Source: Planctomycetales bacterium
GTDB lineage: Bacteria > Planctomycetota > Planctomycetia > Pirellulales > Thermoguttaceae
Length of the DNA stretch: 54,952 nucleotides
NCBI GenBank assembly: GCA_007119795.1
Contig: SKOZ01000030.1
Span: 1 to 54,952 of the forward strand
Direction: 5' to 3'
Of this stretch, positions 8,792-16,349 are shown one piece after another; position 1 is the stretch's first letter, and each line of letters starts with the position of its first letter. The notes under the pieces are model-generated. The model saw nothing but the letters and a program-made list of their open reading frames with translations, was not told where the DNA came from and searched no databases. The translations under genes and the position numbers were made by a program.

Positions 8792-9220
8792 TTGGGAGCG
8801 ATCGTCTACGGGGCCGAGAAGCAGTTATCGGTGGAGGAGTTCGTCGACCTGCTCCACCGCTCGACGCTGGCCGAGCGGCGGCCGGTAGCGGAGCCGGAGA
8901 CGATCGCCGGGATGCTGGCGCACGCCGACCTGGTGGTTACGGCCCGCGTGGGCGGGCGGCTGGTGGGTGTGGCCCGGGCCCTGACCGACTTCAGCTACTG
9001 CACCTACCTCGCCGACCTGGCGGTGGACGTCCAATTCCAGCGGCGGGGGATCGGCCGCGAGCTGATCCGCCGTACGCACGCGGCGGCCGGGCTCCATACG
9101 ACGCTCATCCTCCTGGCCGCGCCCGGTGCTCGCAGCTACTATCCGCACGTGGGGATGCGACAGCACGACTCCTGCTGGGTGGTGGACAGGGCACCCCGGG
9201 AGGGCGAGAATGTCGCCTGA
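8792..9220 (+). CDS. GNAT-family N-acetyltransferase
   Basis: This encodes 142 residues. The start is TTG 8792, chosen because a strong AGGAGGAGGA lies just before it (8778-8787). The acetyl-CoA-binding motif A is clear: [20 protein letters not shown] (Q-x-x-G-x-G/A type), followed by the C-terminal Y-Y-P-H-V-G-M pattern. Such enzymes move an acetyl group from acetyl-CoA to an amine on a small molecule or protein; the substrate cannot be predicted. Confidence 0.85.
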   Translation: MGAIVYGAEKQLSVEEFVDLLHRSTLAERRPVAEPETIAGMLAHADLVVTARVGGRLVGVARALTDFSYCTYLADLAVDVQFQRRGIGRELIRRTHAAAGLHTTLILLAAPGARSYYPHVGMRQHDSCWVVDRAPREGENVA

Positions 9221-9235
9221 GCCGCGAAAAAAACT

Positions 9236-9670
9236 ATGTCCATCTCACAGAATCTTCTGTTCACCGCAAAGGTGCCGCGGGATGCCGAGTTTGACCATCC
9301 GGCCGGGGCGTGGCTGATGCGCCGATTGGCTATCGAATTGGCGTCGGCCGGCTGGAGCACCGGCGAGATGGACAACTGGCGCGATTGCGGTTGGTCAGTC
9401 GTTTGTCGCCGAGGTTCGTCGGAACTCGACGTGATGCTGAGCCAGCTTACGGACGGCACGTGGATGTTGCAGGTGCGCCCGCATTACAGCCCCGGACTCC
9501 TCGGGAGGCTTTTGGGGGGCGAGTCTTCCGCAAGTCCCCAAGACATGTACCAATTGGCAGTTGCCACCCACCGCGCGCTCACCGCACTACAATACCTCGG
9601 AAGTCCCCGGTGGCGGTGGGATGGGTTTCCAGGCAAGGGGGATTCGACGGGGGAACCACGACCCATCTAG
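9236..9670 (+). CDS. Hypothetical protein, 144 aa
   Basis: ATG 9236 lies 16 bp after the GNAT stop, with an A-rich leader and no clear ribosome-binding site. The protein is soluble, with Trp-rich stretches (WSTGEMDNWRDCGWSV) followed by a GTWMLQVRP strand and a helical C-terminal half. This composition resembles small cytoplasmic orphans near toxin-immunity genes, but no toxin is visible next to it. Function unknown. Confidence 0.55.
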   Translation: MSISQNLLFTAKVPRDAEFDHPAGAWLMRRLAIELASAGWSTGEMDNWRDCGWSVVCRRGSSELDVMLSQLTDGTWMLQVRPHYSPGLLGRLLGGESSASPQDMYQLAVATHRALTALQYLGSPRWRWDGFPGKGDSTGEPRPI

Positions 9671-9729
9671 CCACATGGCTGCCGAATTCGCCTGGGGCGA
9701 TTACCAGCCCTATGGGGAGGGAAACGACG

Positions 9730-10293
9730 ATGAGCTACTACATCCGGGCGTTCTGTACCGCACTCGAGGTGCCGGACTTGGAGACCATTCAGGTCTGGCT
9801 GCGAGAGCGCGGGTCGAAGGCCGTCATCGACGAGGTGGACCACGCCTTCGAGGCGGCCGAGGCCGGTGAGATCGGGCCATCCGCCCTGAACCTGGCAGAC
9901 TCGGACTGGGAGCAGGTCGCCCTGGTCTACCGGGCGGGCAAGCTGCCGATCCTCGCCGAGTGCAACCGCGACGACGGCAGCGAGGACTGCCTGATGCGCG
10001 AAGGGGGAAAAGGTGTCAGGAACCTTTTCCGACCATTCGCGGTCTCATCGTCGTCCCAAACAGAAAAGGTTCCTGACACCTTTTCCGCACCTGAGTCGAT
10101 GCGGGTGCGGAAGCACCTCGCCGAGACGAAGTTCGTCGTCGCCTGCCAATTGCCGACGGCCGACATCGAAGAGGACGGCTACGACGCCAACGGCGATTTC
10201 CTGACATTCTTCACGGAGCACTGCGGGGGGATGATCCAGGCGGACGGCGAAGGATTCTACGACGGCCAGAGGCTGCTTCTGGAACTGGACTGA
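9730..10293 (+). CDS. Hypothetical protein carrying an in-frame REP-doublet insertion
   Basis: This encodes 187 residues from ATG 9730, with GGGAGGG nine bases upstream. The N-terminal part (MSYYIRAFCTALEVPDLETIQVWL) and the C-terminal part (a DGYDANGDFLTFFTEHCGG segment and GEGFYDGQRLLLELD) look like one continuous small acidic globular protein. Between residues 93 and 119 the sequence is low-quality (GKGVRNLFRPF and a VSSSSQTEKVPDTF segment). It comes wholly from an 81-bp inverted-repeat element at 10006-10086, exactly 27 codons, so the frame is kept. Whether the product still folds is unknown. Confidence 0.65.
   Translation: MSYYIRAFCTALEVPDLETIQVWLRERGSKAVIDEVDHAFEAAEAGEIGPSALNLADSDWEQVALVYRAGKLPILAECNRDDGSEDCLMREGGKGVRNLFRPFAVSSSSQTEKVPDTFSAPESMRVRKHLAETKFVVACQLPTADIEEDGYDANGDFLTFFTEHCGGMIQADGEGFYDGQRLLLELD
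10006..10086. repeat. REP doublet (REPIN-like), 81 bp
   Basis: Two perfect 23-bp inverted arms (10006-10028 and 10064-10086) with the core AAAAGGTGTCAGGAACCT enclose a 35-bp spacer. Each arm is itself partly palindromic (AAAAGGT...ACCTTTT). This arrangement is that of REPINs, which are moved by RAYT transposases. It lies inside a coding sequence. A degenerate single arm is found at 10548-10569. No target duplication is visible. Confidence 0.8.
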
Positions 10294-10307
10294 CGGGGCG
10301 CAAGCGG

Positions 10308-10496
10308 ATGGACGAGCTGGCTTCCCATGCCCTACGACGGCCCGGCCCCATCCCATCCAGCACACTGACCGCCGTCGCCATGGGCTGCTGCGCCGCTGCG
10401 ATCAACTGGCAGTATGTTGTGGTCGGCGTCGCCGTAGGGGTGGCGGCCGCCGTGTTCCTGATCGTGCTCGCGGTGCTGGGGCAGATCCTCTGTTAG
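10308..10496 (+). CDS. Possible small single-span membrane protein
   Basis: This encodes 62 residues ending in a long hydrophobic helix (WQYVVVGVAVGVAAAVFLIVLAVLG). ATG 10308 lies 15 bp after the previous stop and has no clear ribosome-binding site. It may be a real small membrane protein of the accessory region or a chance frame; the regular hydrophobic tail favours the former slightly. Confidence 0.35.
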   Translation: MDELASHALRRPGPIPSSTLTAVAMGCCAAAINWQYVVVGVAVGVAAAVFLIVLAVLGQILC

Positions 10497-10547
10497 GGCA
10501 CATCCGCTCGCGGCTTTTTCCGCGGCGCTGATCCCCACGAGGCAACC

Positions 10548-10569
10548 AGAGGTTCCTGGCACCTTTTCT
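10548..10569. repeat. Single degenerate REP arm
   Basis: The sequence on the minus strand, AAAAGGTGCCAGGAACCT, differs at one position from the arm of the REP doublet at 10006-10086. The sulfatase remnant on the minus strand loses its family resemblance exactly where this arm begins. Confidence 0.65.
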
Positions 10570-10574
10570 CCGTC

Positions 10575-11100
10575 CCGTGGGCAGGTAGTCGCTGGTCGAG
10601 GCGGGGAAGCCCGTCCGGCCGGGTGCGATGCGCCCCGGCCAGGCGACGAGCCCCGGGACGCGAATTCCCCCTTCGAAGAGGCTCCGTTTTCGGCCCCGCA
10701 GCCCGCCGGTTGAGCCCGGCGCGCGCTCGTCGCCTTCAGGACCGTTGTCGCTGGTGAAGGCCAGCAGCGTGTCTTCCATCACTCCCAGCGATTCCAGCTC
10801 CGTGCGCAGCCGGCCGGCCTGCTCGTCCATGGCGGTGATGCAACCGAAGTAATGCTGCTCGTATTTGCTCCGGTCGGGATACATGGCCGTGTACTCCGGC
10901 CCGGCCACGACAGGCAGGTGGGGTTCGTGGAACCAGACGACGGCGAAGAAGGGGCGCCCCTCGCCGGCGGCCCCGCGGATGAAGGGGATCACACGGTCCA
11001 TGATGATCCGCGCATCGGCACCCCGAAGGTTTTCCGTGACCATCTCCCCCTTGGTCCAGTAATGGGTGCCGTAGGAACGGCATCCTGCCGGTCCTCGGTG
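10575..11100 (-). pseudogene. Sulfatase fragment, truncated at both ends
   Basis: The minus strand encodes an internal part of a type-I sulfatase: YGTHYWTKGEMVTENLRG, PFFAVVWFHEPHLPVVAGPE, HYFGCITAMDEQAGRL, a TLLAFTSDNGPEG metal-site motif (the Asp-Asn pair), and LFEGGIRVPGLVAWPG. The N-terminal C/S-x-P-S-R sequence that carries the formylglycine is absent. The C-terminus stops after SDYLPT, where a REP half-site begins. Without the catalytic cysteine it cannot hydrolyse sulfate esters. Upstream it is fused in frame to unrelated sequence. Confidence 0.75.
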
Positions 11101-11330
11101 AAATCCCAACAGCGCGAACCACCGGCCGCTTGCTTCGGCTGGAGCATGCCGGGCGTTTCGGCGATGGTCTCGGCCGCGGAGGGCGTGTTCGTTCTTATCG
11201 ACAAGGGCTCCTACACGGCGGATCAGCGTCCGCAGAGTCCGCTTCACAGCGGCGAAATGCTTGGGGAAATCTCCGCGCAGACGGTAAAGGAAGCGCGCGA
11301 TGTGCTCTTCCCGGACTAGTACTCCGCCTC
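11100..11330 (-). pseudogene. Possible fragment of an AAA_21-type ATPase
   Basis: In the same minus frame as the sulfatase remnant, the preceding codons read VREEHIARFLYRLRGDFPKH and continue FAAVKRTLRTLIRRV. This pattern resembles the helical insert of RecF/AAA_21-like ATPases (compare the gene at 28832-29992). A stretch similar to S-G-T-L-R-x-L-A-L-L appears degraded near 11130. There is no Walker A or B motif here. The stretch appears to be part of a patchwork of broken genes. Tentative. Confidence 0.3.
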
Positions 11331-11463
11331 GAAAGCCTCGACAGGGACTGCATTTTGGGGAGCCTGTTGACCCGTCGAAACAAGCTCCGCGGCACCGCCC
11401 AACTCCAGCGTTCCCGATCCCGAGCCCCCCGAACCTTCCATCCTCGATCCCATCGGAAACGCC

Positions 11464-14400
11464 TCAGTCCGCCGATCCGAGGCGATCGGGGCGGTAGGTG
11501 TAGTCGGGCCAGAGGGGGCAGTTCATGTCGATCCAGGCCTTGACGGCGCGGAGCTCGCCCGCGTCGAGGGTGACCTCCTCGTGGTGCGGGCCCTCGAGAG
11601 CCTCCCAGAGGCGGCTCTGGAGCGTGCCGAAGGAGAGCGGCTCGGCCTTGAAGTGCCTCATGCCGTAGGCGAAATCGAAGTAGTGGACCCATCCGCCCTC
11701 GATCAGGGAGCGATACGACGCCGGGATGGCATCGGCGTCGCGGAGGCCGCGCAGGTCGGGGGCGGCGCCGTCGGGTCCGCCGTCGTGGCAGCGGATGCAC
11801 CGGCGGTCCCAAACAGGCTGCACGACCTCCTCATAGGCGAAGGGGACTGCGCCCCAGGGCGGCGGCTCGAGGCGTGCGGGCGGCGGCGGGAAGGCCGCGG
11901 CGCTGCCTGCAGCGGGCGGGGCCGAATGGCGGTCTTCGTGGCAGCCGACGCAGCTCCGCGTCTCGCCCGGCTGCAGCTGGACCACGCTCCGCATCCGCTG
12001 GATCTCGTTGTACTCTCCGTCGAGCAACTGGAAGTAGAGGACCTTCCCGGCCGGCGCCAGAAAGCTCGCCGATCCATCGTCGCCGACCGGGACGGTCCCG
12101 TGCGACGTCTTGGCCACGTAGCTCGGCCAACCGAGGGCTTCGGTCACCCGGTAGAGCCCTTCCTCCTTCTTCGTGACCCGCTCGGGCCAGTCGTAGTGCG
12201 TTCTCAAGGCCGCCAGGGGCGCGTTCTCCGTGCGCGTGAGAAAGCTCTGGGCCGGGCCGGCCACGAGGTGGACCGGCGAGGCGTAGAAGTCGGTGAAGGG
12301 CGGGTGGTCGTCGCGGAACTGCCCGCAGGGTAGGGTCTCCAGCGTCGCGGGAACCTCTTCGGCAACGCGCAGGAACCGGACCCGGCCGCGGGGGACCTGC
12401 GGCTCCAGGCCGGCGTAGACGTCCTGCACGATGAACTGCCCCAGCCCTGCTTCCGCCAGTGCCGCGTCGAACGTGCTGGCCACGATCGGGGGCCGCGGCC
12501 TGGGGCGCAGGGGCGTCGGCCGCTTGCTGCTGATCTCGGGATCGACGTAGAGCAGCTCGCGGTTCCCGAAGCGGTCGATGACGAAGAGACCCCAGTTGTG
12601 GCGGTCGTCGGGATTGTGGGAGACGAGGAAGTGGTCGCGGGAAAGGGGATGAGGATCGCGGAAGGAGTCGTGGTGCGAGCGGCTCATCTGGTAGTGGGGC
12701 CGCGTGTCGGGAGTGATGTTGGTGATCGCCCGGCTGTCAAACGGGGCCTTTCCCCGATCGATCAGGGCGATGGGGCCCTGGTGGTCGCCGTGGGACATGA
12801 GCGTGCAGACGATCTCCCGCGTCCCCGGCACCTCGTGGGCCTGGCTGTAGCAGTTGGGGGTGTTGTTGCCGAAGACCAGCTCGGGGTGGGTGCCGTCGGG
12901 CCGGATCGACCAGAGGGTGTGGCCGAAATCGGCCCCCTTGTCGAGATATTCCGAACGCGTCCAGAGGATGCGGCCGTCGTGCATCACCGAGGGCTTCCAC
13001 TCGCTGAGGTTGGCGTAGGAGAGGCGGCGGATATCCGACCCGTCGGCCTCCATGCGGTAGAGGACGTAGGCCTGCGGCCGCCAGCAGAGGAAGCGGACCC
13101 GGCAGCGGGTCGTGTGGAAGGCGAGGCCTCCGTCGGGCAGGACCGCCGGGTCGAAGTCGTGGAAGGGGCCGTCGGTCAGCCGCCGCAGACCGCTGCCGTC
13201 GGCGGCCATCGCGTGGAGATGCCAGTAGGAATCCCAACCCTCGACGCGAGGCACATCCGGCCGATAGGCAAAAAAGACGGTGGCAGCGTCGAAATCGATC
13301 ACCGGATCGCGGACGATCCCCGCGCTGCCGTCGAAGAGCTGCTCGACCTCGGCCCGGGCGGGTACGAGGCGGCCGTCTCCGTCGCGGGGGACGTGGAGCA
13401 GGTAGATGCCGCCGCCCGGCTCCAGAACGCCGTCCAGGTGCTCGCTGTAGTTGTGCGATTCCAGAAAGGGATGCCGCTTGGCGAAGAGGACCCCTTCGAG
13501 CGGCGCCAGCGCGGGGTCGCGGAAGAAGAGCCGCCGCTTCGCCCACCGCGCGGCGAGGTACAGCTCGTCTCTGCAAGCCGCAGCCGGCTCCGCGGCGGCC
13601 TGCCGCAAGCGAGCCAACTGGTCCCGTTCCTCGGCGACCTCCAGGCCCTGCCGGGCGAACCGCTCGATCATCTCCTCGAAGAGGACGAGCACCCGCTCGA
13701 GGGTCTCCAGGCGAGCAATGCGGCCCCAGTAGGGTCCGCCGCCCGGATGGGCGGGCCGGTCGGTCACCAGCGGCGAGAGGTGATCGTCGTCTGGAATCCG
13801 GCTCCAGGTGTCCTTTTCGCGCAGGAAGGCATACTCCACCACCCCCTTCCAGCTCTTCTCGCCCAGCCGGGATACCGGCAGGTAGGGGTGCAGCTCGTAC
13901 TGGCTGAGGGGATTGCGCCGTTGAGGAAACGCGGCGTCGCGGGACCGGTGCCAGATCACCGCCGACTGCCAGTCGCCGCCGTCGCTCGAGACGAGCACCT
14001 CCACGGCCAGGGGAATGCGGTCGCGGTAATGCCCCGTGCGGTCGCGGGAAATGACCACTCGGGCGACCTCGGCCGGCTCGGGCAGTTCCACCTGTGCCCA
14101 GGCGGTGCCCGCCGTGGCAGCGATCCAACTGTGGTCGTTGCCGTAGCGGCCGTTGTTGAGGTGCTCGACGGCGTGGATCGCGTAGCCGGCAATCACCGAG
14201 CAGGCACGAGCCACAGCCCCGCGGTCGGCCAAGGCCAGATTCTCCCCGCCCTGCGGACCATAGATCTCGAGCTCATCGATGCACGGCTGGGCGTTGCCGC
14301 TGGTCTCGTGGATGACGAGCCGGACGAAGCGGGCCTTGCGGGCGGGAAAGTCGATGGCGTTGGCCAGGGGGCCGACATCCTCGCGAGGAATGCGCGCCAG

Positions 14401-14625
14401 CTTTGCCTCGATCTCCTCCGCGACGGGCCGGCGCGCTCGGTCCGCGCCGCCCTCTGCCGCCGGTGCACTCGCGGCCGACGCCACCGGGCAGGTCTCCTCC
14501 GCGGGCGACGCACTTCCGCAGCGAGGCTCGAGAGCGGACGTGCAAAGTACGGTCGGGAAGCCCGGCAAGAGTGCCGCCGCCAATACCAGGCGTGTCGATC
14601 TCAACATCCGGATGATCCGATTCAT
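11464..14625 (-). CDS. Secreted di-heme cytochrome with hydrazine-synthase-alpha-like region
   Basis: This encodes 1053 residues from the ATG at 14625-14623, with AAGGAG at 14635-14640 on the minus strand; a longer frame exists but lacks such a site. Order of parts: signal peptide (MNRIIRMLRSTRLVLAAALL), a discoidin-like domain (about 75-215), a helical segment, then a beta-propeller-like region with repeats such as MAADGSGLRRLTDG, MEADGSDIRRLSY and IRPDGTHPELVF. This is followed by a sandwich region ending in LQPGETRSCVGCHEDRH. Two CxxCH haem sites are visible, CVGCH (about residue 890) and CIRCH (about 945), in a cytochrome-c-like tail. The layout is that of the HZS-alpha-like proteins common in non-anammox planctomycetes. 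Electron transfer or oxidation outside the cytoplasm is likely; the substrate is unknown. Confidence 0.75.
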   Translation of the reverse strand: MNRIIRMLRSTRLVLAAALLPGFPTVLCTSALEPRCGSASPAEETCPVASAASAPAAEGGADRARRPVAEEIEAKLARIPREDVGPLANAIDFPARKARFVRLVIHETSGNAQPCIDELEIYGPQGGENLALADRGAVARACSVIAGYAIHAVEHLNNGRYGNDHSWIAATAGTAWAQVELPEPAEVARVVISRDRTGHYRDRIPLAVEVLVSSDGGDWQSAVIWHRSRDAAFPQRRNPLSQYELHPYLPVSRLGEKSWKGVVEYAFLREKDTWSRIPDDDHLSPLVTDRPAHPGGGPYWGRIARLETLERVLVLFEEMIERFARQGLEVAEERDQLARLRQAAAEPAAACRDELYLAARWAKRRLFFRDPALAPLEGVLFAKRHPFLESHNYSEHLDGVLEPGGGIYLLHVPRDGDGRLVPARAEVEQLFDGSAGIVRDPVIDFDAATVFFAYRPDVPRVEGWDSYWHLHAMAADGSGLRRLTDGPFHDFDPAVLPDGGLAFHTTRCRVRFLCWRPQAYVLYRMEADGSDIRRLSYANLSEWKPSVMHDGRILWTRSEYLDKGADFGHTLWSIRPDGTHPELVFGNNTPNCYSQAHEVPGTREIVCTLMSHGDHQGPIALIDRGKAPFDSRAITNITPDTRPHYQMSRSHHDSFRDPHPLSRDHFLVSHNPDDRHNWGLFVIDRFGNRELLYVDPEISSKRPTPLRPRPRPPIVASTFDAALAEAGLGQFIVQDVYAGLEPQVPRGRVRFLRVAEEVPATLETLPCGQFRDDHPPFTDFYASPVHLVAGPAQSFLTRTENAPLAALRTHYDWPERVTKKEEGLYRVTEALGWPSYVAKTSHGTVPVGDDGSASFLAPAGKVLYFQLLDGEYNEIQRMRSVVQLQPGETRSCVGCHEDRHSAPPAAGSAAAFPPPPARLEPPPWGAVPFAYEEVVQPVWDRRCIRCHDGGPDGAAPDLRGLRDADAIPASYRSLIEGGWVHYFDFAYGMRHFKAEPLSFGTLQSRLWEALEGPHHEEVTLDAGELRAVKAWIDMNCPLWPDYTYRPDRLGSAD

Positions 14626-14894
14626 GATTGCAGGCTCCTTTGGTCTTCCCCCTACTCTTCCATACCCGACCGCCCCCGGCACTTCAAGCCTTGGGGCGGC
14701 CGCCGGCCGGATTCGGGGAGGCTTTGCGGGGGAAGACCTCCAGCCCTCCCTGCCGTCGCGCCAAGCCGTCTGATCGTTACCATTCGGGCATCCACCGGGG
14801 CCTGCCGCGCCGGTGACCGCATGGGCCGTCGTCCATCGTAGGCTAGGATTGATTGCGGAGCTGTCCGGCCGGGAATGCAGAACCGGGGGAGTCG

Positions 14895-16235
14895 ATGGGG
14901 TTTGTTTTCTACGTTTTCCTGATCGCGGTCTTGAACATCGCGGTGGGCTATGCGGTGGCGGGTCATTTGGGACTCGGCCCGCCCAGTCTCGCTGCGGGCT
15001 GGCGGACCCTCGCAGCGACCCCTGCGCGGCCTGCGGGCGACTCCGCCGCCGAGACCCGAGAGACCATCGACACCCTCGCGGCCGCCTCGCTGGAAGACAT
15101 GCTCGACGAGAGCGACTTCGAGGAGCTCATCGCAGGCGCATCGGCCGAAGCGGTCTACGACGAGGACGTGGCGGCCCTGATCCACGAGAGCCGGCCCGAC
15201 GCGTGGGACCTCGACGAGAAATACGTGGAGACGTCGATCCTCAAGCTGAACATCGCCATGATGCGCAGCGGGAAGCGGGCCGAAGCGCTCGATACCCGCC
15301 TCCGCGCCTGCCAGGGGCGGAGCACGGCAGAGACGATCCGCCAGTGCCTGGCCGAGCTCCTCGAGGACTGCGAGGGCTACCTTGCCGAGCAGGCGGAGGC
15401 GGCGGAGAAATTCCGCGCCCGCATCGGCGAGCTGGGAGAGCTGGCCGTGCTGGGGGAAACGATCGAGATGGCCAACCTCGAGCAGGCCTCGCAGGTGGAG
15501 ACCACGATCAACAATCTCAAGTTCATGGATTTCGAGTCCGACCTGGAAGCCGCCAACCGCCGATTGCAGGAGGAACTGCAGAACCTCCGCGCCGCGCGGC
15601 ACCGCCTCCGGGACGATCAGGAGAAGGCTTTCCTCGCCGTGGCCCGCTACGAGGGCCGCCTAGGGAAGATCGAGCCGCGGCTGTTCAACGATCCGCTCAC
15701 CCAGCTCTCCAATCGCATCGGCGTGGAGGCGACCCTCCACGAATGGTGGCGGCAGAAGCGGCACGAGACACGGCAGTTGGTGGGGGTGCTCTTCGATCTG
15801 GACGACTTCGGATCGATCAACGACGAACATGGTGTGGCCGTCGCCGACCGGCTGCTCTTCCAGTTCGCCGAGCTGCTCCGAGGCTGGACCGATACGCACG
15901 ACCTCGTGGGGCGTTTCGCAGGCCAGCGCTTCCTGGTGATGCTCGCCGACGCCGGCCCCCGGGCGGCCGTTACCAACGTGGAACGCTTTCGCCAGCAACT
16001 GTCGAACACCACGTTCCTCCACGAAGCGCTGCGGATCGAGCCGACGGTTTCCGCCGGCGTGGCCGCAATCCTCCCCGACGACGGCGACGAGGCGGTGTTC
16101 GCTCGCCTGGAAGAGACCCTAGCCGCCGCGCGCCGCGAGGCAGGCCGCAACGCCTCCGCCTTCCACGACGGGCGGAACCTCGAGTTCGTCGAGGCACCGA
16201 ACCTCGGCACCCAACCGCGAGAAATTCCACTGTAG
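14895..16235 (+). CDS. Membrane-anchored GGDEF-domain protein with degenerate active site
   Basis: This encodes 446 residues from ATG 14895 (GGGGGAG just upstream). There is one N-terminal transmembrane helix (residues 2-24), an acidic linker, a long helical or coiled-coil middle (about 130-260), then a GGDEF fold starting at DPLTQLSNRIGVEATL. The metal-binding segment LFDLDDFGSINDEHG is kept, but the signature loop reads RFAGQRFL where active diguanylate cyclases have R-Y-G-G-D/E-E-F. Two essential positions are lost, so c-di-GMP synthesis is unlikely; it may sense GTP or act as a scaffold. A TPR gene follows, separated by a heptamer-repeat module. Confidence 0.75.
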   Translation: MGFVFYVFLIAVLNIAVGYAVAGHLGLGPPSLAAGWRTLAATPARPAGDSAAETRETIDTLAAASLEDMLDESDFEELIAGASAEAVYDEDVAALIHESRPDAWDLDEKYVETSILKLNIAMMRSGKRAEALDTRLRACQGRSTAETIRQCLAELLEDCEGYLAEQAEAAEKFRARIGELGELAVLGETIEMANLEQASQVETTINNLKFMDFESDLEAANRRLQEELQNLRAARHRLRDDQEKAFLAVARYEGRLGKIEPRLFNDPLTQLSNRIGVEATLHEWWRQKRHETRQLVGVLFDLDDFGSINDEHGVAVADRLLFQFAELLRGWTDTHDLVGRFAGQRFLVMLADAGPRAAVTNVERFRQQLSNTTFLHEALRIEPTVSAGVAAILPDDGDEAVFARLEETLAAARREAGRNASAFHDGRNLEFVEAPNLGTQPREIPL

Positions 16236-16349
16236 CCCGTGATGAGTGGTGAGTGATGAGAGGTGAGTGGTGAGTGGTGAGTGGTACGTTGCAGGGCGCC
16301 TCGGGCGCGTCCAACTGACAACCGACAACCGACAACCGACACGACAAGC
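16236..16349. repeat. Double heptamer array upstream of the TPR gene
   Basis: Right after the stop of the GGDEF gene come six tandem 7-mers of the form GAGTGGT (two with one change). A spacer with a short hairpin (GCGCCtcgGGCGC) follows. Then come three or more copies of GACAACC, ending GACAAGC just before ATG 16350. The same architecture recurs at 49440-49526. The function is unknown; it fills the whole leader of the TPR gene and leaves no ordinary ribosome-binding site. Confidence 0.75.

Noticed and set aside
11464..14625. True hydrazine synthase (anammox)
   Set aside because: No beta or gamma subunit genes or other anammox genes are present; similar proteins are common in non-anammox planctomycetes.
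12598..14841. Long open frame on the plus strand opposite the di-heme cytochrome
   Set aside because: It is the antisense of a clear gene with haem motifs; the peptide is Val/Gly/Arg-rich with no family pattern.
14895..16235. Active diguanylate cyclase
   Set aside because: The signature loop is AGQRF, lacking the second Gly-Asp/Glu-Glu residues needed for catalysis.
16236..16349. CRISPR-like or satellite array
   Set aside because: Units are 7 bp, far too short for CRISPR, and there are two different unit types.
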